Shown: positions 26,396 to 35,836, counted from the first letter of the stretch. The stretch: DNA of 64,000 bases from Bradyrhizobium sp. SRS-191 (GCF_024586915.1 NZ_JANBVS010000002.1:434001-498000), one strand, 5' to 3'. The notes: generated by a model from the sequence alone, not told the origin. Numbers and translations are program-made.

Positions 26396-27490
26396 ATGAG
26401 TTTGGAAAGCTCTCTGGGAGTGTTGCGTCCCTGGTCGGAGCAGGACGATCAGGCGGAGGCGATCAGGAGGATGCTCGAAGCACGGCCGGAAGGCTGCGCA
26501 GAGCTGGCTGAAATCCTGGCGACCGCCCGGCGGATCGATCCGAGCGACGAGGAGTCCTGGTATCGCGAGTGGATGCAGTGCGCCGACGCGCTAGGCGCTG
26601 CCGCCCGTGATGCCGTGCGAAATGGCCGGCCCGAACTGGCCATCCGCAAATGGTCGGGAGCCGTCCATTGCTATGAGGCCGCGGCCTGTCCCTTCAGCGG
26701 CTCGCAGCCGCGTCAGGCGGTCGTCCTGTCCCGTATGCGCGACTGTGCCCGCGAATTCCTGCGTTGTGCCGATCCGCAAGGGGAGGTCGTCACGATTCCC
26801 TGGCGTGCCGACTATCAGCTCGAAGGCTATTTCCTGCCGGCCCGTGGTGAGCGCGGCAGGGCGCCCACCGTCATATGCATCGGCGAACCCGGTCGTCGGA
26901 AGGAGCCCTCGCTGTTCAAGCTCGCGGCTCATGCGGAGCGGCACGGCTTGGCGCTGCTCGTCGTCGACCTCCTGGGAAATGGTCCGGACTGTCGTTTTGA
27001 AGAGATCGTCGGCCGCCGCGACCTCGAATCGGCGATCGCAAGCGTGACGGACTACGTGACGGGACGCGACGATGTGGACGAGGACCGGATTGCGATCCTT
27101 GCCGATGACTGGAGCTCCTCCTTCGTCGCGCGTGGCATCGCGCTCGACCCGCGTTATGCGGCGGCGGTCTGCGATGCCGGGCTGTGGGACATCCATGAAC
27201 GCGTCTTCCTGTCGCGTCGTCTGGCCGCGCGGGAGCGGGGCAGGCCGCCGATCGCAAGCGATGGTCTGGCTGCTCGGCAGATCATGTGCCCGCTGCTGGT
27301 GAATGTGCCGGAGCGCGGCTGGCTGCGGGCCGACATCGCGACCCGGCTCGTCGCGCAGATCAAGCGCGAGCATCCCGACATCACTCTGAAGATCGTCTCG
27401 GGCGCGTGCGCAGACTCGCGCGACGCGGATGTTTTCGTGTTCGACTGGATCGCGAATCGCCTGGCGAGAGCCGCACGGCCTTCCGGCTAG
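26396..27490 (+). CDS. alpha/beta-hydrolase-fold protein with atypical nucleophile elbow
   Basis: A 364-residue cytoplasmic protein with an N-terminal helical cap (residues 1-125) and an alpha/beta-hydrolase core, resembling the FrsA/2,6-dihydroxypseudooxynicotine-hydrolase type by layout (VTIPWRADYQLEGYFLPA, then APTVICIGEP, LLVVDLLGNGPD). Where those enzymes have GRSLGG, this has A236-D237-D238-W239-S240, so D238 takes the nucleophile place, as in epoxide hydrolases and dehalogenases (HDWG). Whether it is catalytic is unknown. Start may be ATG 26351 or 26396; GAGGAA upstream slightly favours 26396. It lies between two porin genes and converges on marR. Confidence 0.7.
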   Translation: MSLESSLGVLRPWSEQDDQAEAIRRMLEARPEGCAELAEILATARRIDPSDEESWYREWMQCADALGAAARDAVRNGRPELAIRKWSGAVHCYEAAACPFSGSQPRQAVVLSRMRDCAREFLRCADPQGEVVTIPWRADYQLEGYFLPARGERGRAPTVICIGEPGRRKEPSLFKLAAHAERHGLALLVVDLLGNGPDCRFEEIVGRRDLESAIASVTDYVTGRDDVDEDRIAILADDWSSSFVARGIALDPRYAAAVCDAGLWDIHERVFLSRRLAARERGRPPIASDGLAARQIMCPLLVNVPERGWLRADIATRLVAQIKREHPDITLKIVSGACADSRDADVFVFDWIANRLARAARPSG

Positions 27491-27547
27491 CTTCGTGCTT
27501 GCCGGCTCTGTGGCGCGGGAGTCGACCGGCCGTGCCGTCTATCGGCG

Positions 27548-28087
27548 TCAGAGGCCTACCGACAGCCTGGTGCTGGCCTTTTCGAACCGGTCCTTGAGGC
27601 CGGAGAGCTTGTCGGTAAAGGTCGCGAGCTCGCGCGTGTCGAACTCCTCGAAGATGAAGGCGAAGACCTGCGCCTGTTGAGTCTCAAGCTCGGCGAACTG
27701 CTCCGAGGTCTTGGCCGTCAAGGACATCAGCACGACGCGGGCGTCGTTGGGCGCCGGCTTGCGCTCCATGAAGCCCTTCTTCTCGAGCAGCTTCGACTGG
27801 GTCGTGACGAAGGAGGGGTCGACGTGGAGCCGCTTGGCGGCCGCATTAACGGCGACGCCTTCGCCCCGGTCCAGCTCCGAGATCGCCATCAGGATCATCC
27901 ATTGCGGACCGCTGATTCCGATTCTCTTGGCCCAGAAATAGCGCAGCTCCTCCAGATGGACGTTGATCGTCGAGATCTCCCTGGCGAAGCGAATGATGGC
28001 GTCGCGATTCTTCGGCAGATCTACAGTCATCTGCGGCTGCGCGTCCGTTTCCACAGGTGCGGCAGAGGTATTCTTCAAGGGCGCCAT
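27548..28087 (-). CDS. MarR-family transcriptional regulator
   Basis: A 179-residue winged-helix regulator. Helices YFWAKRIGISGPQWMILMAISE lead into the HTH VNAAAKRLHVDPSFVTTQSKLLEKKGFMERKP, then the wing NDARVVLMSLT. The N-terminal ~25 residues are an unstructured tail. It converges on the hydrolase-like gene and is divergent from porin 2, whose upstream region it shares, so it may control porin 2 as well as itself. The ligand is unknown. Confidence 0.9.
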   Translation of the reverse strand: MAPLKNTSAAPVETDAQPQMTVDLPKNRDAIIRFAREISTINVHLEELRYFWAKRIGISGPQWMILMAISELDRGEGVAVNAAAKRLHVDPSFVTTQSKLLEKKGFMERKPAPNDARVVLMSLTAKTSEQFAELETQQAQVFAFIFEEFDTRELATFTDKLSGLKDRFEKASTRLSVGL

Positions 28088-28324
28088 TGCTCAGCAGTTC
28101 CAATCCGAGGCGAGACCCTAAAGAAAAAAAATCCGCAACAAAATCACTTATCTAGGAGGTAGTCCGCAGACCCCCTCGCGCCGCACAATCGCCTGCCTTG
28201 GTGTTGCCCTGAGGACACATTTCGGCTTCATTCAATTACCTGACTGCATAAACTATTTTGCTTACCGAATGAGCGAAGGCATAGTTCCTGACGACGGTGG
28301 GGGGTTACTCGATCGTCCCGTTAC
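28088..28324. promoter_or_regulatory. marR / porin 2 divergent intergenic region
   Basis: This gap holds the marR promoter and probably the porin 2 promoter. It has an AT-rich stretch around 28225-28275 (GCATAAACTATTTTGCTTA) that could contain a -10 element or MarR operator. No gene is seen. Confidence 0.45.
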
Positions 28325-28384
28325 AGGTGGTTCGCTTAAGTCCCTCGCGTGACGCGGGTGTGTCCGAGAGCGCGAAGCGGCTGA
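28325..28384 (+). promoter_or_regulatory. conserved porin leader block, copy 2
   Basis: A 60-bp block (GGTGGTTCGCTTAAGTCCCT ... GCGCGAAGCGGCTGA), nearly identical to the block upstream of porin 1. The sequence between this block and the ATG is different in the two genes except for the ribosome-site box. Confidence 0.7.
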
Positions 28385-28469
28385 AGCGGTTTTTCGGGAG
28401 CGGAGGAAGCGGATCGTCCTGGGGGATCTTGATCCGGTTCTTTCTCAAAAGAGCAACTTGGAGGTTTAA

Positions 28470-30020
28470 ATGAAGACGGTTAAGAGCCTTGTCCTCGGCT
28501 CGGCGGCAGTGCTGCTCGCCATGTCCGCGGCTCAGGCGGCCGACCTTCCGATCAAGGCCAAAGCGGTCGAATATGTGAAGGTTTGCTCCCTGTATGGTGC
28601 GGGCTTCTACTACATCCCCGGCACCGACACCTGCATCAAGCTGGGCGGCTATCTCCGTGCGGAGACGGCGGTCATGGCGAACGGTTCGTTCAACAACGCG
28701 GTCACGGCTCCGTCGGGCCTGAACAACCGCTACAGCCCGTACTTCTACACCCGCGCGCGTCAGGATCTGAACATCGACACGCGCACCGCGACCGAGTACG
28801 GCGTGGTCCGCACCTTCGCTGACCTGACCTTCACCTGGACGTCGGGCAACTATCAGGGCACCGGCAACGGCGGCACCTTCTACAGCACCGGCGCCGCCAA
28901 CACCGCTGGCCTGACCGCGGTCAACGGCCTGAGCAACGACGGCATCGCCGGCGGTTCGCTCGGTGTGTACTACGCCTTCATCCAGTTCGCCGGCTTCACC
29001 ATGGGTAAGGCCGTGTCGCAGTTCGATACGCCCTGGACCAACTATCCGGGCAACAACTTCGACGGTCTGTGGGGCGGCGGCGGCACCGTCACCGGTGTCA
29101 ACCAGTTCAGCTACACCGCTGACTTCGGCTCCGGCATCACGGCGACGATCTCGGCTCAGGAGCAGGCGGCGTACTACCAGACCAACATCTGGAACACCTC
29201 GGGTGCTCTGCAGTCGGCGGCTGGCGTGTTCGGTGGCTCCTACGGCACCAACTCGATCGGCGGCACGGTTGCTCCGGATATCGTCGGCATGGTCCGCGTC
29301 GACCAGGCTTGGGGTCTGTTCCAGGCGTCGTTCGCGGCGCATGACAACCACGCCGGCTACTATGGCGTTGCCGAGACCTCCGGTCATCCGTCGGACAAGT
29401 GGGGCTGGGCTGGTCAGCTGGCTCTGTCGATCAAGAACATCCCGACCGGACCTGGCGACACGATCAACATCCAGGGCGTCTACACCAACGGTGCAACGCG
29501 CTACAACGCGCAGAGCCTCGTTCCGACCACCTACCAGATGTTCGGCAGCTCGGGTAACGGCGCTTATCAGAGCGTCGGCTTCGCCGGCGTGTCCGACTCG
29601 GTGTACGGCGTCGGCACCGCTCAGGAGCTGACCACCTCCTACGGTTTCCGTGGTGGCTTCACCCACAACTGGAACCCGGCCTGGAACACCGCGATCTACG
29701 GTTCGTGGGCTGCTCTGCGCTACAACGGCAACGCCAAGGCCTTGATCTGCGGCGGCGCTGGCGTGGCTGGTCTCGGCATCACTGCCGCGAACTGCAACCC
29801 GGACTTCAACATCTCCTCGCTGGGTTTGATCACCCGCTGGACCCCGGTCAAGAACCTGACCTTCTCGGCTGACGTGGCCTGGACCAACCTGGACCAGAAG
29901 TTCACGGGCAACGCCGTTCTCCCGGCCGCCAGCGGCGCGACCGCGAAGCCGGCTGCCGTGTACGAGCTGAAGGACCAGAACTCGGTCTCGCTGCTCCTGC
30001 GCGCTCAGCGCAACTTCTGA
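28470..30020 (+). CDS. outer-membrane porin 2 (paralogue of porin 1)
   Basis: A 516-residue porin with signal peptide MKTVKSLVLGSAAVLLAMSA-AQA and the same two-cysteine N-terminal block and C-terminal LLRAQRNF. It differs from porin 1 at a small number of positions, mostly in predicted loops (for example AVMANGSFNN against SFASNGQYNN near residue 67, and around residue 360). Long stretches are identical at nucleotide level, so the pair is either recently duplicated or kept similar by gene conversion. Own leader and terminator indicate a monocistronic unit. Confidence 0.95.
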   Translation: MKTVKSLVLGSAAVLLAMSAAQAADLPIKAKAVEYVKVCSLYGAGFYYIPGTDTCIKLGGYLRAETAVMANGSFNNAVTAPSGLNNRYSPYFYTRARQDLNIDTRTATEYGVVRTFADLTFTWTSGNYQGTGNGGTFYSTGAANTAGLTAVNGLSNDGIAGGSLGVYYAFIQFAGFTMGKAVSQFDTPWTNYPGNNFDGLWGGGGTVTGVNQFSYTADFGSGITATISAQEQAAYYQTNIWNTSGALQSAAGVFGGSYGTNSIGGTVAPDIVGMVRVDQAWGLFQASFAAHDNHAGYYGVAETSGHPSDKWGWAGQLALSIKNIPTGPGDTINIQGVYTNGATRYNAQSLVPTTYQMFGSSGNGAYQSVGFAGVSDSVYGVGTAQELTTSYGFRGGFTHNWNPAWNTAIYGSWAALRYNGNAKALICGGAGVAGLGITAANCNPDFNISSLGLITRWTPVKNLTFSADVAWTNLDQKFTGNAVLPAASGATAKPAAVYELKDQNSVSLLLRAQRNF

Positions 30021-30046
30021 TCCTGATCGTCTGATCTCGATCGAAG

Positions 30047-30075
30047 CCCCCGGCAGGCAACTGCCGGGGGTTTTT
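30047..30075 (+). terminator. terminator of porin 2
   Basis: Stem CCCCCGGCAG / CTGCCGGGGG, loop GCAA, then TTTTTC; identical in stem and loop to the porin 1 terminator, so the duplication extends past the stop codon. Confidence 0.9.
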
Positions 30076-30557
30076 CTTTGACGTGTGCGGCAGGATCCGC
30101 AGCATGTCCCGAGGGGGAGCTAACCCTGCGAAGGCTCGCGCTCGGTTGAGCCGATCGCCGCGCAAGCTCGATCGTGCAGATCACCAGACCGGGTGAAACG
30201 TCAGGCGGGCCAAGAGGCGTCAGGCGGTCCATTGCGGCGACCCGCCGTGTCCGTGATGCGCCGGCCAAATCTGTCCTCTTTGCGGCTTTCGCTGAATTCT
30301 GGTCACGTCGACGGCGCCGGCGCGGCGGCGGCCGGCAATTCGGGCGTGCGGATGTCGTGCTTTTGGCGCCGGCTGGCCGTGCCCGGACTTCGCCACAGCT
30401 GCGTTTCGCGGCGTCACGAGAATGGTCCGATAAAACACCAAATTCGCCGCGCGATCGTTCCGACTGCAACGCTATGCGCGGGCACGGTGTGAGCCGGCTG
30501 GAAATGCGCTGACTCGTCGAGCAGGGGCGATGGACCCTGCTTCGCGACCGGTACGAC
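30076..30557. other. intergenic region upstream of porin 3, no gene seen
   Basis: About 480 bp. The leader block of porins 1 and 2 is not present here; only the ribosome-site box GAGCAATTTGGAGGTTAGT at 30560-30578 is conserved. ORFs in this stretch lack coding character. Confidence 0.45.
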
Positions 30558-30578
30558 GTGAGCAATTTGGAGGTTAGT

Positions 30579-32126
30579 ATGAAGACTGTGAGGGGCCTTG
30601 TTCTGGGCTCAGCGGCGACGTGGCTCGCCATGAGTGGGGCTCAAGCGGCCGACCTTCCGATCAAGGCCAAGCCGGTCGAGTATGTGAGGGTCTGCTCGAT
30701 GTACGGCGCGGGATTCTTCTATATCCCGGGCACGGACACCTGCATCAAGCTGGGTGGCTATCTGCGCGCCGAGGTCGGATTCGGCACCAATACGATCTTC
30801 CAGAACGCCGTGAACGGGGTCGCGGGCGCGCGGAATCGCTACAGCAACTACTACACGACGCGCTCGCGCGCCGACCTGAACATCGACACCCGGACTTCGA
30901 CCGAATACGGCGTGGTTCGGACGTTCTTCGATGCGGTGTTCCAGTGGACGTCCGGCACCTATGCGGGGGCTGGAAACGGCGGCACCTTCTATAACACCGG
31001 CGCGGCCAACACCGCGGGGCTGACCAACGTGAACGCCTTGTCCAATGACGGCATCGGCGGCGGTACGCTCGGCGTGTTCTACGCCTTCATCCAGTTTGCC
31101 GGCTTCACGATGGGTAAGGCGGTGTCGCAGTTCGACGCCCCCTGGAGCAACTATCCCGGCAACAATTTCGACGGTCTCACCGGCGGCGGCGGTTCGATCA
31201 CCGGCGTCAATCAGCTGACCTACACCGCTGACTTCGGCTCCGGCATCACCGCCGCGATCTCCGCGCAGGAAGCGGCACTGTACGGACAGTCGAACATGTA
31301 CAATACGTCGCTGCAGACCGCGGCGGGCGTGATCGGCGGCGCCTATGGTGCCAACTCGTTCGGCGGCCAGGTGGCGCCTGATATCGTCGGCATGGTGCGC
31401 GTCGATCAGGCCTGGGGTCTGTTCCAGGCGTCGTTCGCCGCTCATGACAATCATGCCGGCTTCTTCGGGCCCGGTCTGGAGACCAACGGCCACCCCGCCG
31501 ACAAGTGGGGCTATGCCGGTCAGCTCGCGCTCTCGATCAAGAACATCCCGACAGGCGTGGGCGATACGCTGAACGTGCAGGGCGTCTACACCAACGGCGC
31601 CAGCCGGTACAACTTCCAGAGCTTGGCGCCGATCAACTATGCGATGTACGGCGGCAGCAACATGGCCGGGGCGTTTCAGAGCCTCGGCTTTGCCGGCGTC
31701 ACCGATTCGGTCTTCGCCAACGGCACCCAGCAGCAGCTGACCACGACCTACGGCTTCCGCGGCGCCTTCACCCACAATTGGGATCCGGCGTGGAACACGG
31801 CGGTCTACGGCTCCTGGAGCGCCGTCCGCTACAATGCGACGGCCAAGGGATTGATCTGCAACGGTGCGGGCATGGTCGCTCTCGGCATCGTCGGCGCGAA
31901 CTGCAACCCGGACTTCAACGTCTCCACCCTGGGTGTGATCACGCGCTGGACGCCGGTCAAGAATCTGACCTTCTCGGCCGACGTCGCATGGACCCGGCTG
32001 GACCAGAAGTTTGCCGGCGTTGCGAATGCGCCGGCGGCGGCAGCCATCGCCAAGCCGGCGACGACCTATCAGCTGAAGGACCAGGATTCGGTCTCGCTGC
32101 TGCTCCGCGCTCAGCGCAACTGGTAA
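30579..32126 (+). CDS. outer-membrane porin 3 (diverged paralogue)
   Basis: A 515-residue porin of the same family. Signal peptide MKTVRGLVLGSAATWLAMSG-AQA, then ADLPIKAKPVEYVRVCSMYGA with both cysteines kept, and a C-terminal LLRAQRNW with Trp instead of Phe as terminal aromatic. It is clearly more diverged than porins 1 and 2 and uses a broader codon set. The start at 30579 matches the paralogues; an ATG seven codons upstream is out of register with the shared ribosome site. It lacks the hairpin terminator of the other two. Confidence 0.94.
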   Translation: MKTVRGLVLGSAATWLAMSGAQAADLPIKAKPVEYVRVCSMYGAGFFYIPGTDTCIKLGGYLRAEVGFGTNTIFQNAVNGVAGARNRYSNYYTTRSRADLNIDTRTSTEYGVVRTFFDAVFQWTSGTYAGAGNGGTFYNTGAANTAGLTNVNALSNDGIGGGTLGVFYAFIQFAGFTMGKAVSQFDAPWSNYPGNNFDGLTGGGGSITGVNQLTYTADFGSGITAAISAQEAALYGQSNMYNTSLQTAAGVIGGAYGANSFGGQVAPDIVGMVRVDQAWGLFQASFAAHDNHAGFFGPGLETNGHPADKWGYAGQLALSIKNIPTGVGDTLNVQGVYTNGASRYNFQSLAPINYAMYGGSNMAGAFQSLGFAGVTDSVFANGTQQQLTTTYGFRGAFTHNWDPAWNTAVYGSWSAVRYNATAKGLICNGAGMVALGIVGANCNPDFNVSTLGVITRWTPVKNLTFSADVAWTRLDQKFAGVANAPAAAAIAKPATTYQLKDQDSVSLLLRAQRNW

Positions 32127-32198
32127 CGACGAAGAGTGGCGAATGGCGAATTGGGAGTAGCGAATAGCCGTTGACGGACCATCGTGATGTCCGTTTCG

Positions 32199-32275
32199 CT
32201 ATTCGCTATTCGCTATTCGCTATTCGCTATTCGCTATTCGCTATTCGCTATTCGCTATTCGCTATTCGCTACTCG
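32199..32275. repeat. heptanucleotide tandem array (CTATTCG)
   Basis: Ten perfect CTATTCG units at 32199-32268 and an eleventh variant CTACTCG at 32269-32275. The variant unit contains the stop codon (TAG on the minus strand) of the lytic transglycosylase gene. Just upstream (32138-32167) there are degenerate reverse-complement units (GCGAATGGCGAATTGGGAGTAGCGAATAG in part), so the RNA could fold. Confidence 0.95.
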
Positions 32276-34590
32276 ATCACCGCGCCGCGGCGCAGGTCGG
32301 CCTCGATCTGCAGCCGCGAGCCGCCGCCGAAGCGGGCGCGATAGACCTGCAGATTCTCCATCACCCGCTGCACGTAGTTGCGGGTCTCCGCGAACGGGAT
32401 CAGCTCCACCCAGTCGACGGCGTCGACCTTGGGATCGCGCGGATCACCATAGCGCTCAATCCATTTTCTCACGCTGCCGCGGCCGGCATTGTAGGCCGCA
32501 AACGTCATGATGTACGAGCCGCGATAGTCCTCGAGCAGGCCGCCGAGCTCGGCGGCGCCGAGCTGGGCATTGTAGACGGGATCGGTCTTCATCCGGTTCA
32601 GGTCAAAGCTGACACCGGCGCGCTTGCAGACATAGCGGCCCGCATCGGGGGTCACCTGCATCAAGCCGTAGGCTTGCGCCGGCGACACCACCGCCTGGTT
32701 GAAGGCGCTCTCCTGGCGCGCGATCGAGAAGATCACGCTCTGCTCGACCTCCGGGCCGATCGAGCGGAAAGCAGGGATGCCGTTGACCGGATAGGCGTAA
32801 TGATCGAACGGCAGCCCGCGATTGAGGGCAGCCTTGCCGACCAGCAGCGTCGCCCGCGCGTCGCTGTTACGGGCGGCGATTTCAGCCAGGCCCAGCAGCA
32901 CGTCCGGATCGCCATTGTCGCCCATGTCCGAGAAGATCGGGATGGCGACCTCGCCCTCGTCGAGGTCGTAGAGCAGCTGCACCGCGCGGACCACTTCCAG
33001 CCGCTCGACACCGCGGCCGCGCCCGGCCGGCGCGGCATTGAGGCCGAGCTGCGGCAGGCCGAGCTTGGCGCGCGCCAGCTGACCATAATAGCTCGTCGAC
33101 TGCTCGGCCGCCGACGTGTAGGCCGCACGCGCCTCCTGCATCCGGCCCATCGCCTCGGCGGCGCGGCCCTGCCAATAACCGGCGCGCGCCAGCGTGGTCG
33201 GATTGACACTGCCGACGCCGATGCGCGCGAAATGCTGGGCGGCCGTCGCCGGGTCCTTGAGGAAGCGCAGCGCGATCCAGCCGGCGGTGAACTCCTGCTC
33301 GGTCTTGTAGATGTCGCGGTTCGGCAGCGCCGCGTCGCGGGCGATCAGATAGGCGCTGCGATACTCGCCGGTGTCGATCATCTTGCGCGCCAGCAGGCGG
33401 CGCTCGATCCACCATTCGTCGAGATTGTGCAGCCGGCCCGGATCCTTCGGCGCGCTCAGCATCAGCTGCGCCGCCTCGGTGAAGTTCTCGTCGCGCCTCA
33501 GTAACTGAATCCGGCTGAAGATGTAGCCGGCGTCGCCATGCAGTTCGCGCGGCACGGCGTCGAGCAGCGCCTGGCTGTTGGAGGCCTTGCGGTAGGTCGC
33601 GATCCGCGCCTTGGCCAGCGCGACGTGACCCGAGCCGAGCCGGCGCGCGGCGCGCAGCGCGGCCTCATGTTCGCTGCCATACAGCAGCGTGTCCATGCGC
33701 GCCTTGTGGTCGCCGCCGGAGAGCAGGGCGCCGAACTGGTCGAGGATGATGTTCTCGGTGTCCTCGGACATCGTGTCGCCGCGCCAGGCATCGCGCACCA
33801 GGCGCTCGGCATTGGCGCGATCGCCGCGATTGAGCATGACGCGGGCGAGCGCGAACTTGCCCTTGGCCGACAGCGGCGATTCGTTCTCGAACCAGGACCA
33901 CACGACGGAATCGTCGCGCTTGTCGTCCCACAGCGCCGCTTCCAGCCGGCGGCGCAGGAAGGTCTGCGACGGCCAGCTCGGATTGGCGGCGATGAAGGCG
34001 CGGTAGCGCTCGACGGTGGCGTTGTTGTTGTCGCTGCGCAGGATCACCCACTCGGCGAGCTTGCGCGCGACCGGATCGGAGATCGCCTGCTCGACCTGGG
34101 TGGCGTCATCCGGCTTGCGCTTGCGGACCAGCTCGATCACGTTTTCGAGCGCATCCTTGTCGGATTGCGAGGTCGAAGACGTCGCCGCGACCGCCGCAGG
34201 CATGATCGGCTTGCGGGAAGCGGGCGGGGCGGCGTGCTGGCGCGGCGGCAGGCTCATCGTCGCAGTCGGCGTGATGTCCCGGGGAGCACCGCGCAGCGGC
34301 TCGCCAGCCGCCTTGGCGCCACTCCTCACGTCGGCCTTCATGTCCGCCTTCATATCCGCCTTGGCCTCGGCGCGGGCGTCCTGCTTGCTGCGGGACTCGG
34401 CTTCTTTGGGGCCGGCTGCCGGGGTCGTGCTGCGCGCGATCGGCCGCGCTTTCGGCAGCGGAACCTTGTCTTTTGCGAGGGCGATGTCGACCAGAGCCCA
34501 GCCGACCGTCAGGCTGGCGGCCAGGGACACCGAGAGAGACATCGACAGGGCGGTCGATCGCAATGCGGTGGCGCGGGCAAAAAAGGGCAC
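32269..34590 (-). CDS. soluble lytic murein transglycosylase
   Basis: A 773-residue periplasmic enzyme that cleaves the MurNAc-GlcNAc bond with 1,6-anhydro product formation. The N-terminal hydrophobic segment (LSMSLSVSLAASLTVGWALVDIALA) is a signal peptide or anchor. After a low-complexity Lys/Ala-Asp-Met stretch (residues ~70-90) comes a superhelical TPR-like domain, then the C-terminal SLT domain with catalytic E627 in IARQESAFN, YGLMQVTPDAG and AAYNAGRGSVRKWIERYGDP. The stop codon lies in the heptamer array. Confidence 0.94.
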   Translation of the reverse strand: MPFFARATALRSTALSMSLSVSLAASLTVGWALVDIALAKDKVPLPKARPIARSTTPAAGPKEAESRSKQDARAEAKADMKADMKADVRSGAKAAGEPLRGAPRDITPTATMSLPPRQHAAPPASRKPIMPAAVAATSSTSQSDKDALENVIELVRKRKPDDATQVEQAISDPVARKLAEWVILRSDNNNATVERYRAFIAANPSWPSQTFLRRRLEAALWDDKRDDSVVWSWFENESPLSAKGKFALARVMLNRGDRANAERLVRDAWRGDTMSEDTENIILDQFGALLSGGDHKARMDTLLYGSEHEAALRAARRLGSGHVALAKARIATYRKASNSQALLDAVPRELHGDAGYIFSRIQLLRRDENFTEAAQLMLSAPKDPGRLHNLDEWWIERRLLARKMIDTGEYRSAYLIARDAALPNRDIYKTEQEFTAGWIALRFLKDPATAAQHFARIGVGSVNPTTLARAGYWQGRAAEAMGRMQEARAAYTSAAEQSTSYYGQLARAKLGLPQLGLNAAPAGRGRGVERLEVVRAVQLLYDLDEGEVAIPIFSDMGDNGDPDVLLGLAEIAARNSDARATLLVGKAALNRGLPFDHYAYPVNGIPAFRSIGPEVEQSVIFSIARQESAFNQAVVSPAQAYGLMQVTPDAGRYVCKRAGVSFDLNRMKTDPVYNAQLGAAELGGLLEDYRGSYIMTFAAYNAGRGSVRKWIERYGDPRDPKVDAVDWVELIPFAETRNYVQRVMENLQVYRARFGGGSRLQIEADLRRGAVIE

Positions 34591-34945
34591 GGCGTTCCTT
34601 TGCGGCGGATGACTTCGATCCCTGACGACCTTGGTCTATCGAAAAGGTGAACAAATACTAAATGTACAGGGATGAGTTGCAACCTGCGCCAACACCGCGG
34701 CGAAATCACGACCGAAGGGCGGCGCTGCGGCTCTGCAACGCAGATGGAACTGCCGGTTCCGCCCGAGGTGGGCCGCGACGGTACCTCATGCCGCTGCCGG
34801 CAAGGCCTGGAGCCGGGACCGATTCGGGCGGTGCGCGTGCCTGTTGAGAAGGCAGCCGAGATCAGGGCAGGCCTTCCGCCGGATGTCCAGACCCGGTATG
34901 AAGTGCGCTTCGCTCTGGGGCAACAAGCGTTTGGGAGGGAGTTTC
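34591..34945. other. slt / dapA divergent intergenic region
   Basis: About 355 bp with the promoters of the transglycosylase and dapA. Around 34650 there is an AT-rich stretch (GGTGAACAAATACTAAATGT) fitting promoter DNA. No gene is supported; I looked for a tmRNA here because of the nearby smpB and did not find one. Confidence 0.45.
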
Positions 34946-35836
34946 ATGGCGGCCAAGACGAATTTCCGAGGCTCTTTCACGGCCCTCGTGACCCCCTTCA
35001 AGAACGGCTCCGTGGACGAGGCGGCGTTCCGCAGCCTCGTGAACTGGCAGATCGACGAGGGCACCAATGGTCTCGTGCCGGTGGGCACGACCGGCGAAAG
35101 CCCGACCTTGAGCCATGACGAGCACAAGCGCGTGGTCGAGTGGTGCATCGCCGAGGCCAAGGGCAAGGTCCCGGTGGTGGCCGGCGCCGGCTCCAATTCC
35201 ACCAAGGAGGCCGTCGAGCTCGCCCAGCACGCCGAGAAGGCGGGCGCGGATGCGGTGCTCGTGGTGACGCCGTACTACAACAAGCCGACGCAGGAAGGCC
35301 TGTATCAGCACTTCAAGGCGATCAACGACGCGATCGGCATTCCGATCATCATCTACAACATCCCGCCGCGTTCGGTGATCGACATGTCCGTCGATACGAT
35401 GAAGCGGCTGTACGACTTGAAGAACATCGCCGGTGTGAAGGACGCCACGGCCAGCATGGTGCGGGTGTCGCAGCAGCGCGCGGTGCTGGGCGAGGATTTC
35501 AACCAGCTGTCGGGCGAGGATGCCACCATCATCGGTTACATGGCCCATGGCGGCCACGGCTGCATCTCCGTCACCTCGAACGTCGCGCCGCGGCTGTGTG
35601 CCGAGTTCCACAAGGCTTGGCAGAAGGGTGATGTCGCGACCGCGCTGAAGATCCACGACAAGCTGATGCCGTTGCACACCAATCTGTTCATCGAGTCCAA
35701 TCCGGCGCCGGTGAAGTATGCGCTGTCGCTGCTCGGCAAGATCGAGGAGAAGCTGCGGCTGCCGATGGTGCCGGTCTCGGAGCCGACGCGGGTTGCCGTC
35801 CGCGATGCCATGGTTCACGCCGGTCTGATCAACTGA
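34946..35836 (+). CDS. dapA: 4-hydroxy-tetrahydrodipicolinate synthase
   Basis: TIM-barrel aldolase of lysine and diaminopimelate synthesis that condenses pyruvate with aspartate semialdehyde. Schiff-base lysine K165 (AGVKDATAS), Tyr Y137 (IYNIPPR), and T48-T49 in GTTGES form the catalytic set. The ATG at 34946 has GGGAGGGAG upstream and gives 296 residues, the usual length; the frame extends back to 34844 without family support. It is followed by mscL, smpB and peroxiredoxin on the same strand. Confidence 0.97.
   Translation: MAAKTNFRGSFTALVTPFKNGSVDEAAFRSLVNWQIDEGTNGLVPVGTTGESPTLSHDEHKRVVEWCIAEAKGKVPVVAGAGSNSTKEAVELAQHAEKAGADAVLVVTPYYNKPTQEGLYQHFKAINDAIGIPIIIYNIPPRSVIDMSVDTMKRLYDLKNIAGVKDATASMVRVSQQRAVLGEDFNQLSGEDATIIGYMAHGGHGCISVTSNVAPRLCAEFHKAWQKGDVATALKIHDKLMPLHTNLFIESNPAPVKYALSLLGKIEEKLRLPMVPVSEPTRVAVRDAMVHAGLIN

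Noticed and set aside
32184..32510. ORF with repeated SLFAIRY units
   Set aside because: It is a translation of the 7-bp tandem array in all three phases and runs antisense into the transglycosylase gene.
34591..34945. Possible two-piece tmRNA near smpB
   Set aside because: The sequence lacks the conserved tRNA-like ends, so I treat the region as plain intergenic DNA.
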